Source of the DNA: an uncultured Clostridia bacterium
GTDB taxonomy: Bacteria; Bacillota; Clostridia; TANB77; CAG-508
Length of the DNA: 7,246 nucleotides
Reading direction: 5' to 3'
Assembly: GCA_947628885.1 (NCBI GenBank)
Contig: CANRBO010000063.1
Coordinates: forward strand, 1 to 7,246
Under the pieces are notes generated by a model. It did not search any database. It was not told where the DNA came from and saw only the letters and a list, made by a program, of their open reading frames with translations. Made by a program: the position numbers and the translations under genes. This document shows, in pieces, positions 1 through 5,923 of this stretch (position 1 is the first letter of the stretch; every line of letters begins with the position of its first letter).

Positions 1-252
1 TGTGCTAGAGAATTGGTCTTGGCTCAGAGCAGTGATTGGTTATTTATTATTACAAATGGAACTATGGTTGATTATGCTAAAAAAAGAATTAAAGACCACA
101 TTGGTCGATTTACAAAACTATATTTTTGGCTTATTGATGACAAAAATCTTATTGAAAATAATGAACTTTCAGATGAGAAATTATCTTTTTTAGAGTCTAT
201 TGAACTGAAAGATCCGATTTTTCCTGAAATTGATTACACATTATATTTATAG
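1..252 (+). CDS. GH57-family 1,4-alpha-glucan branching enzyme, C-terminal fragment
   Basis: This is the last 83 codons of a gene that begins before the window; the frame is open from base 1 and ends with TAG at 250-252. The peptide carries the C-terminal signature of GH57 branching enzymes (DUF1957 helical region): RELVLAQSSDW, then TGTMVEYA-like NGTMVDYAKKR, then KDHIGRFTKLY, ending in IFPEIDYTLYL. Family members cut and re-join alpha-1,4-glucan chains to form alpha-1,6 branches in glycogen metabolism in the cytoplasm. The catalytic Glu/Asp residues lie upstream and cannot be checked here. The closing 'D-IFPEIDY' is the normal family C-terminus, so the gene does not look truncated at its 3' end. 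It converges on clpX, with a bidirectional terminator between them. The family call is recognised from sequence motifs; the substrate is inferred. Confidence 0.85.
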   Translation, partial: CARELVLAQSSDWLFIITNGTMVDYAKKRIKDHIGRFTKLYFWLIDDKNLIENNELSDEKLSFLESIELKDPIFPEIDYTLYL

Positions 253-330
253 ATTTATAAATAAATATATATTTATATATATATTTATTTTTATTTATTA
301 TTTATTTATATTTATTCATTTATATATATA
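253..330. repeat. Low-complexity A/T tract
   Basis: Bases 253-316 contain only A and T, and the tract continues to 330 with a single C at 317. It is built of irregular TTTA/TTAT and TATA units. It lies directly after the stop codon of the GH57 gene and before the terminator hairpin. It is probably a degenerate AT-rich spacer; it could melt easily or form weak AU hairpins, but no gene or defined site is visible in it. Confidence 0.8.
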
Positions 331-370
331 GAGATTTTATTACATAAATTTTAATGTCATAGAATTTACT

Positions 371-403
371 AAAAAGCCCTAGTGATTTCTCACTGGGCTT
401 TTT
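371..403. terminator. Bidirectional intrinsic terminator between the GH57 gene and clpX
   Basis: AAAAAGCCC (371-379) pairs with GGGCTTTTT (395-403), and AGTGA (381-385) pairs with TCACT (390-394), leaving a TTTC loop and one bulged T at 380. That gives 14 base pairs. The A and T arms supply a U-run in both directions, and the plus-strand side continues into TTTTGTTTC. Position between two converging genes fits termination of both the GH57 transcript and the tig-clpP-clpX transcript. Confidence 0.9.
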
Positions 404-497
404 GTTTCTTATTTGTTTTCTTTTTACAATTTTATTTCATGCTTCTTTTCGCTATGTTCTTATGTTAACTTTCTATGTTGATGCGTCTTTTTACGCG

Positions 498-1808
498 TTA
501 TGCGATTTCTTCGCTATCTATTTTTTTATGTTTTGTTACCTTTTTCTTTTTTACTTTTTCTTCATCAATTATTATTTCAGGCTTTTTATTTTCCATTACC
601 GTTTCTTTACTTATCAAGCATTTTGATATTTTAGGATTTGAAGGGATTTCATACATTACATCTCTCATGGTTTCTTCCATTATTGAACGTAATCCTCTAG
701 CTCCTGTTTTTCTTTCTATTGCTTTATCAACTATTGCTTCTAATGCTTCATCGCCAAAATCTAGCTCTACTCCGTCCATTTCGAATAATTTCTTGTATTG
801 TTTAACTAAAGCATTTTTTGGCTTTGTCATGATTTCTATTAAAGCATTTCTATCTAATTCTTTTAATGTTGCTATGATTGGTAATCTTCCAACAAATTCC
901 GGAATCAAACCAAATTTCAACAAGTCTTGTGGTAGCAATTCTTCAAATATTTTATATTTATCAACTTCTTTTGCCGATTTTATATTTGAACCAAATCCTA
1001 TTGCTTTTTTACCTACTCTGTCTCCTATTATTTTTTCAAGTCCTTCAAACGCTCCACCGCAAATAAATAAAATATTAGATGTATTTATTTGATAGAATTC
1101 TTGGTGTGGGTGCTTTCTTCCTCCTTGTGGTGGTACTGATGCATTAGTTCCTTCTATTATTTTTAATAGGGCTTGTTGCACTCCTTCGCCACTGACATCT
1201 CTTGTAATTGAAGGATTTTCTGATTTCCTAGATATTTTATCAATTTCGTCAATATAGATTATTCCTTTTTCTGCTTTTTCTATATTGTAATCTGCAGCTT
1301 GGATAAGCTTTAACAAAATATTTTCTACATCTTCTCCTACATATCCCGCTTCAGTCAATGTTGTTGCATCTGCTATTGCAAATGGTACTTTTAATATCCT
1401 TGCAAGTGTTTGTGCTAAATATGTTTTTCCGCAACCCGTTGGTCCTAAAAGCATTACATTACTTTTTTGGATTTCTACATCATTGTCTTCGTCTTCATTT
1501 TCAATTCTTTTATAATGATTATAAACTGCAACTGAAAGTGTTTTTTTAGCTTCATCTTGACCTATTACGTATTCATCTAATACTTTTTTTATTTCTTCCG
1601 GAGTTGGAAGCTTTACATCCCCAGCTAGTGTGTATGTCTCGTCGTCATCATCAGCATATTGATCTGTTTCTATAATTTTTTCACATACCTTTACACACTC
1701 ATCACATATATATATGCCTGCTGGTCCAGCTATCAATTTTCTTACTATATTTTGTGTTTTGCCACAAAATGAACACTTTATTAATCTTCTATCGTTTTTG
1801 TCAGCCAT
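498..1808 (-). CDS. clpX: ATP-dependent Clp protease ATPase subunit ClpX
   Basis: ClpX is a hexameric AAA+ unfoldase that recognises tagged or damaged proteins and threads them into ClpP in the cytoplasm. At 436 residues it is near the usual length (about 420). Visible elements are the N-terminal zinc-binding domain (C12, C15, C35, C38), Walker A GPTGCGKT (122-129), pore loop 1 GYVG (155-158), Walker B IIYIDEID (183-190), pore loop 2 RDVSGEGVQQ (203-212), RKH loop (231-233), the IGF tripeptide that docks on ClpP (270-272), arginine finger R308 and sensor 2 GARGLRS (369-375). The C-terminus ends in a lysine-rich charged tail. The ATG at 1808 is preceded by TAAGGAG with a 5-base spacer. It lies 14 bases after clpP, so the two are almost certainly co-transcribed. 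All functional motifs are intact. The zinc domain has one extra residue (GPAGIYIC) compared with the common GPxVYIC. Confidence 0.98.
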   Translation of the reverse strand: MADKNDRRLIKCSFCGKTQNIVRKLIAGPAGIYICDECVKVCEKIIETDQYADDDDETYTLAGDVKLPTPEEIKKVLDEYVIGQDEAKKTLSVAVYNHYKRIENEDEDNDVEIQKSNVMLLGPTGCGKTYLAQTLARILKVPFAIADATTLTEAGYVGEDVENILLKLIQAADYNIEKAEKGIIYIDEIDKISRKSENPSITRDVSGEGVQQALLKIIEGTNASVPPQGGRKHPHQEFYQINTSNILFICGGAFEGLEKIIGDRVGKKAIGFGSNIKSAKEVDKYKIFEELLPQDLLKFGLIPEFVGRLPIIATLKELDRNALIEIMTKPKNALVKQYKKLFEMDGVELDFGDEALEAIVDKAIERKTGARGLRSIMEETMRDVMYEIPSNPKISKCLISKETVMENKKPEIIIDEEKVKKKKVTKHKKIDSEEIA

Positions 1809-1822
1809 AATAACTCCTTATA

Positions 1823-2440
1823 TTATTTTCTTTTGTCCATTATTCCGTCTATTAGTCCATATTCTAAGGCTTCTTGAGCCGTTAAATAATGATCTCTTTC
1901 TGTATCTTGTTCTACCTGCTCTATAGGTTTTCCAGTTGTCTCACTAATTATTCTATTAATTCTTTCTCTTGTTTTTAACATTTGATCTGCATGAATTTTT
2001 ATTTCAGTTGTTTGACCTGATATTCCTCCACCTTGACCACTTATTAATGGTTGGTGTATTAATATTTCAGCGTTTGGTGTTGCGAATCTTCTTCCCTTTG
2101 TTCCTGATGTTAGAAGAAGTGCTCCCATACTTGCAGCCATACCTATACATATTGTTGTTACTGGACATTTTATATAATTTATTGTATCAATTATTCCCAA
2201 TCCGTCTGTTACAGATCCTCCTGGTGAATTGATATATAAAGATATTTCTTTATCAGGATCTTCAGACTCTAAAAATAATAATTGTGCTATGACTAAACTT
2301 GCTGATGTTGGATTAACATCTTCACTTAAGAATATAATTCTATCTTTTAAAAGTCTTGAAAAAATATCAAAAGACCTTTCTCCCCTTGATGTTTGTTCTA
2401 TTACATAAGGTACTAAACTATCATTTAATTCTTTCATCAT
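1823..2440 (-). CDS. clpP: ATP-dependent Clp protease proteolytic subunit ClpP
   Basis: ClpP forms a double-heptamer serine protease barrel that degrades chains delivered by ClpX (or ClpC). Its 205 residues match the family length. The catalytic triad is visible: S104 in GMAASMGA, H129 in LIHQPL and D183 in DTERD. The N-terminal motif PYVIEQTSRGERSFDIFSRLL (11-31) is canonical. Compared with the E. coli and B. subtilis proteins as remembered, the segment after HQPL is about five residues longer and glycine-rich (ISGQGGGISGQ, 133-143); it sits at the start of the handle region that forms the ring-ring interface. Two adjacent ATG codons begin the frame. The first, at 2440, is chosen because GGAGG (2448-2452) lies 7 bases upstream. 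It follows tig after 198 bases and has its own promoter candidate. Confidence 0.98.
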   Translation of the reverse strand: MMKELNDSLVPYVIEQTSRGERSFDIFSRLLKDRIIFLSEDVNPTSASLVIAQLLFLESEDPDKEISLYINSPGGSVTDGLGIIDTINYIKCPVTTICIGMAASMGALLLTSGTKGRRFATPNAEILIHQPLISGQGGGISGQTTEIKIHADQMLKTRERINRIISETTGKPIEQVEQDTERDHYLTAQEALEYGLIDGIMDKRK

Positions 2441-2454
2441 TTTTCTTCCTCCCT

Positions 2455-2483
2455 TGCCTTCATTTGTTTATATGTAGAAGGCA
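2455..2483 (-). promoter_or_regulatory. Hairpin in the clpP leader abutting its ribosome binding site
   Basis: TGCCTTC and GAAGGCA form a perfect 7-bp stem (2477-2483 with 2455-2461) around a 15-base AT-rich loop. In the clpP mRNA the 3' edge of the stem is followed directly by the AAGGGAGG ribosome binding site (2448-2455). No U-run follows on the minus strand, so it is not a terminator for tig. It could influence ribosome access or protect the 5' end, but this role is inference. Confidence 0.45.
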
Positions 2484-2533
2484 TTTTTCTGATATTTGAT
2501 AAAATTACATGTATAATTCTAATTGTATATTTT

Positions 2534-2564
2534 ATTATATTGAACAACTATAATTTATTTGCAA
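2534..2564 (-). promoter_or_regulatory. Candidate promoter for clpP-clpX
   Basis: On the minus strand a perfect -10 box TATAAT (2534-2539) has a moderate -35 box TTGCAA (2559-2564) with a long 19-base spacer. It lies about 95 bases upstream of the clpP start. The long spacer and the very AT-rich surroundings make this a weak call; clpP may also be transcribed from the tig promoter, because no terminator is seen after tig. Confidence 0.35.
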
Positions 2565-2638
2565 GTCTATTTTACAATATAATAGTTTTTAATTTTGCAG
2601 TCCATATAAATTATTACCATTTTTTTGTTTTATAAACT

Positions 2639-3925
2639 TTATTTAACCATTTTAGCATTATCTAAGATTAATTTAACAGCTGCTTCAGTTTTTGATGATT
2701 CTTCTAGGTATTCTTTTAATTGCTCATTTTTTTCAACTTCTTCTAGCTTTCTGTTATATTGCTTAGCCATTTCTTCCATTTTTTCTTTGACATATTTTTG
2801 GTCAGCTTCTATTTTTTCATCTTTAACGATTTGTCCTAGAACTAGACTTGTCTTAACATTTTTTTCTGCATCAGCTCTGAATTCTTTTCTCATCTCTGTT
2901 TCAGTTTTGCCGACCATTTTTAGATATTGGTCTAACTTCATGCCTTGATATTGTAGTCTTTGGCTAACGTTGTCAACCATATTGTCAACTTCTAATTCTA
3001 TCATGCCTTCAGGAATATCTATTTTTGTATTTTTGCAAACTGTTTCAACTGCACTATCTTCTATTTCATGCTTTGCTCTGTGTTCATTTTCTTCTGTCAT
3101 CTTATCCTTTATGCTCTTTTTGAATTCTGCTAATGTATCAAATTCACTAACATCTTTAGCAAATTCATCATCTATTTTTGGAAGTTCTTTTTCTTTTATT
3201 TCATGTAATTTAATATGGAATCTAGCATCTTTTCCTGCTAGGTCTTTTGAATAGTAGTCTTTTGGAAATGTAACATTTATGTCTTTTTCCTCATCAATTT
3301 TCATACCTATTAATTGCTCTTCAAATCCTGGAATAAATGTTTTACTTCCAATTGTTAATTGTTGTCCTTCTGCTTTTCCACCTTCAAATGGTATATCATC
3401 AACAAATCCTTCAAAGTCAATTGTTACAATATCTTGATCCTTTGCTGGTCTGTCTTCAACAGATACCATCCTTGCATTGTGTTCAGCTCTATGATTTAAT
3501 TCATGTTCAACATCTTCGTCAGTAACTTTATATTCTACCTTTTTTACTTCAATTCCTTTATATTTTCCAAGCTTTACTTCAGGTCTTGTTGATACAATTG
3601 CTGTGAAAATAAGGTCTTTTCCTTTTTCCATTTGAACTATATCAATATTAGGTTTGCTAACAACGTCTATTTTATTATTTTTTATTTCTTCATCATATAT
3701 ACCTGGTACTAAGTCATTGAAAGCATCTTCATAAAAGATATTTGCTCCATAATATCTTTCTACCATTTTATAAGGTGCTTTTCCTTTTCTAAAACCTGGT
3801 ATGCTAAAATACTTCGCACTTTGTTTGAATACCTTCATTATAGATTCTTCAAATTTTGCTGCTTCTACTGTAAATGTTAATTTTAATTCATTTTGATTTT
3901 CTGTTTTTTCTTGTTTAACGCTCAT
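2639..3925 (-). CDS. tig: Trigger factor, ribosome-bound chaperone and peptidyl-prolyl isomerase
   Basis: Trigger factor binds ribosomal protein L23 at the exit tunnel and shields nascent chains. Length (428 residues) matches the family. The N-terminal domain contains the ribosome-binding signature GFRKGK (44-49). A FKBP-like isomerase domain spans about 160-245, starting DRPAKDQDIVTIDFEGF and including FIPGFEEQLIGM (197-208). The rest is the helical, charged C-terminal chaperone domain. The ATG at 3925 has AAAGGA (3934-3939) 8 bases upstream. tig-clpP-clpX is a common bacterial gene order that couples folding with degradation. A good promoter (4014-4043) lies upstream and an imperfect palindrome (3959-3977) sits in the leader. 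Upstream on the same strand are phage late genes. No frame damage is seen. Confidence 0.97.
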   Translation of the reverse strand: MSVKQEKTENQNELKLTFTVEAAKFEESIMKVFKQSAKYFSIPGFRKGKAPYKMVERYYGANIFYEDAFNDLVPGIYDEEIKNNKIDVVSKPNIDIVQMEKGKDLIFTAIVSTRPEVKLGKYKGIEVKKVEYKVTDEDVEHELNHRAEHNARMVSVEDRPAKDQDIVTIDFEGFVDDIPFEGGKAEGQQLTIGSKTFIPGFEEQLIGMKIDEEKDINVTFPKDYYSKDLAGKDARFHIKLHEIKEKELPKIDDEFAKDVSEFDTLAEFKKSIKDKMTEENEHRAKHEIEDSAVETVCKNTKIDIPEGMIELEVDNMVDNVSQRLQYQGMKLDQYLKMVGKTETEMRKEFRADAEKNVKTSLVLGQIVKDEKIEADQKYVKEKMEEMAKQYNRKLEEVEKNEQLKEYLEESSKTEAAVKLILDNAKMVK

Positions 3926-3958
3926 TTTAATTTTCCTTTCTTTATTTGGTGACCCCTA

Positions 3959-3977
3959 TCAAAATCAATTGATTTGA
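3959..3977. promoter_or_regulatory. Palindrome in the tig leader
   Basis: TCAAAATCAATTGATTTGA is an imperfect inverted repeat whose core AAATCAATTGATTT (3962-3975) is a perfect 14-bp palindrome. It lies between the tig -10 box and the tig ribosome binding site, about 35 bases upstream of the start codon. It could be a repressor site or, with no loop, a short cruciform or hairpin. It does not match the CtsR heptad repeat known to me. In such AT-rich DNA chance is possible. Confidence 0.35.
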
Positions 3978-4013
3978 GCCTTTTTTGATGTTATGTTTTT
4001 ATTACGCATTTCT

Positions 4014-4043
4014 ATTTTAACACTTATTTCTCTTGTCTGTCAA
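4014..4043 (-). promoter_or_regulatory. Sigma-A-type promoter of tig
   Basis: On the minus strand a perfect -35 box TTGACA (4038-4043) is followed after 18 bases by the -10 box TAAAAT (4014-4019); the overlapping TTAAAA gives a 17-base spacer. Transcription would begin near 4007, giving a leader of about 80 bases. It lies in the gap between the phage endolysin gene and tig, so the chaperone gene keeps a promoter of its own. Confidence 0.7.
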
Positions 4044-4149
4044 TACTTTTGCGTTTTATTTCCTTTTAAATACTGATTTTTATTTTTTTATTTTTTTCTC
4101 TATTGCATTATTTATTGCATTAATCTTCTTGGAAAGTAATACCAATTCA

Positions 4150-5502
4150 TTATACTTTACTACAATAATTTAAACATATCCAACCACTTGCTGTCAAACC
4201 CCAGTTGTTTTTTATTTGTGTTACAGTACATATTACTCCGTTCATATATCCATTGCAATAATAATTACCACGTTGCTTATTTTGGCTTTTTGCATTTGCA
4301 GACAACTGATTATATGTCTTTGCTTTATAATTCGTTCCTGAACCAAATCTAACGTTTAAAACTGAGGCTGTTACTTTATAATTTCCAATTGTGTAGTTTG
4401 AGCTACTGTTAGAATATAATTTTGTTACATAATCTAAACAAACCCAACCTCTATCTGTCTTTCCCCAATTTCTATTCTCAGATGTTATTGTGATGGTTGT
4501 ATTTTTACTATATCCACCTAAAATAGTATAAGATGTACTAGCTCCACTTCTTATATTTAATCCGCTATTAGCTGTAACCTTTGCCTTATAATTAACTTCC
4601 TTTACATCTGTTGTTACATTATTATCTATAACCGGTGTTGTAGGATTTTCTTTTACATCTTCTCTGTCATTTTTAAAACAGAAATAACCTTTTGCATTTG
4701 CGTAATTTTTAAAATTATCTATACTACAATATATTGTATTCCCTGAAACTGTTACTTTATTCTTTCTTGTACTTGTATCAAATTTTCCAGCATATAAATA
4801 TGGATCATATATTTTTAATGCGTTTCCTTCTATTCCAACTAATACAATAAAATGTCCTCCATAAGTAAATAAACCTTGATTACAACTTGCTATAACATAA
4901 TGATTATTTCTTAACTTTTCTATTGCTTCATCTAATGAATTAGCTTCTGAATATTCAATATTAAATACATCTGCAGTCCATTTAAAAGCACTCCAATAAG
5001 TTCCACTATTGGCACTTCTATATCCATAACTTACATACAAATCTCCTAATACGTTTGGAGTAATTACACCTCTTATACTTGATACTACCATTGCAGCTGA
5101 TGCTGGACCGCAACCTGATGTTCCTATAGTTTGTGAACTATCTCCAATACTTGTATAAATATGATTTTTCCACCTATTATCTATTTGGCTATAATATGTA
5201 AGACCTGCATAATCCCCTAATTCTATATGTGGTAATTCTGTAGAACCATTGTAGGCAATTTCTCCTTGCTCTTCAAAAGCTTCAGATTCTGTTTCCTGAA
5301 CTTCTATTGTTTGTTCATCTAATGCTGTTAATTCAGGAATTTCTGTTGTAGATAAATTATCTTCGATTATATTTGTTATTGTTTCTACTCCTTCTGATAA
5401 TTTTTCTACATCCTCATTAGTATAATTAATACCAAAGATTGCTGCTGCAATAGCTAGTATTAATGTAATTACCGATGTTATTATTATTCTTTTCTTATTC
5501 AT
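4150..5502 (-). CDS. Exported C39-like cysteine peptidase with two SH3b domains, probable phage endolysin
   Basis: The 450-residue protein begins with a hydrophobic signal or anchor segment (about 6-26, after KKR) followed by a Glu-rich acidic linker (30-95). A papain-like C39_2 peptidase domain spans about 100-275: YYSQIDNRW (103-111), nucleophile C131 in TSGCGPASAAM, H217 in YGGHFIVLVG and D233 in IYDPY. Two bacterial SH3 domains follow (about 305-361 with LNIRSG; 375-450 with LNVRFG and a longer insertion before GWICLNY), which in this family bind cell wall. The likely role is peptidoglycan cleavage at host lysis, inferred from domains and from the holin-like gene just upstream. Its ATG overlaps the upstream stop as ATGAATAA (8 bases), with AAAGGAAG (5510-5517) upstream. 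The alternative is a secreted host peptidase. The exact bond cut is unknown. Confidence 0.8.
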   Translation of the reverse strand: MNKKRIIITSVITLILAIAAAIFGINYTNEDVEKLSEGVETITNIIEDNLSTTEIPELTALDEQTIEVQETESEAFEEQGEIAYNGSTELPHIELGDYAGLTYYSQIDNRWKNHIYTSIGDSSQTIGTSGCGPASAAMVVSSIRGVITPNVLGDLYVSYGYRSANSGTYWSAFKWTADVFNIEYSEANSLDEAIEKLRNNHYVIASCNQGLFTYGGHFIVLVGIEGNALKIYDPYLYAGKFDTSTRKNKVTVSGNTIYCSIDNFKNYANAKGYFCFKNDREDVKENPTTPVIDNNVTTDVKEVNYKAKVTANSGLNIRSGASTSYTILGGYSKNTTITITSENRNWGKTDRGWVCLDYVTKLYSNSSSNYTIGNYKVTASVLNVRFGSGTNYKAKTYNQLSANAKSQNKQRGNYYCNGYMNGVICTVTQIKNNWGLTASGWICLNYCSKV

Positions 5503-5920
5503 TATTTTTCTTCCTTTCTTTTTTTCTTAAATCTTTTATAATACCTTTTTCTTCTAGTTCATCCCATTTTTCATCAACGTAACTGTCTCCTCCTCTCTGC
5601 TTGTATTCATCTTTCATATCATAGGCATTTTTCATTTGATTTTTTGCTATTGGTTCTCCATTTTCTGCTCGTGTAAGGAAATCAACTAAATATGTTTTAT
5701 AATCTTGTATAATGTGTTTATTTAGTTCTTCCATATATTCCTCTCTATTCTTTTTTACTTCATTTAAGATTGGTTGTTTTACTTTTTGTTCTAATACTTG
5801 ATTTACTTTTTTTAATATATATTTTGCCAATCCTACTATTGATATTAGCAAACCAAATAATCCTGAAAAAAATCCTATTAAAACATTTATATTTGTTATA
5901 TCATTTATAAAATTATTCAT
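5495..5920 (-). CDS. Small one-helix membrane protein, holin-like
   Basis: This 141-residue protein has one clear membrane helix (about 11-32, rich in Leu, Ile, Gly and Phe) followed by a long, charged, probably coiled-coil or amphipathic region. The tail is strongly basic (KKERKK). A segment near the C-terminus (YKQRGGDSYVDEKWDEL, 106-122) resembles a motif I associate with small phage proteins next to lysins. The ATG at 5920 is preceded by AAAGGA (5927-5932), 6 bases away. It lies 3 bases after the tail gene and overlaps the lysin gene by 8 bases, the typical position of a holin or lysis accessory protein. The holin role is inferred from size, topology and position; no diagnostic holin family motif was recognised. 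It could also be a spanin-like or inhibitor protein. Confidence 0.6.
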   Translation of the reverse strand: MNNFINDITNINVLIGFFSGLFGLLISIVGLAKYILKKVNQVLEQKVKQPILNEVKKNREEYMEELNKHIIQDYKTYLVDFLTRAENGEPIAKNQMKNAYDMKDEYKQRGGDSYVDEKWDELEEKGIIKDLRKKERKKNNE

Positions 5921-5923
5921 TTT

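Noticed and set aside
481..498. ATGCGT/ACGCGT inverted repeat around the clpX stop as its terminator
   Set aside because: The stem has a mismatch and no U-run follows; the hairpin at 371-403 is far stronger.
475..1092. Long plus-strand open frame opposite clpX, and similar plus-strand frames at 1358-1549, 1714-1926, 1969-2232, 2625-2948, 2970-3254 and 3337-3525
   Set aside because: All lie opposite clear clpX, clpP or tig sequence, have Leu/Phe/Ser-rich shadow composition and lack convincing ribosome binding sites.
3945..3980. CtsR-type heat-shock operator upstream of tig
   Set aside because: The sequence shows no tandem GGTCAAA heptads; only the palindrome at 3959-3977 is present.
4081..4100. 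T-rich run downstream of the endolysin gene as a terminator
   Set aside because: The T-run is on the plus strand; on the minus strand, where the gene is transcribed, it is an A-run and no strong stem precedes it.
4102..4122. Direct repeat ATTGCATTA (4102-4110 and 4114-4122) as a phage attachment core
   Set aside because: The copies are adjacent and short; an attachment core needs its partner at the far end of the prophage, outside this window.
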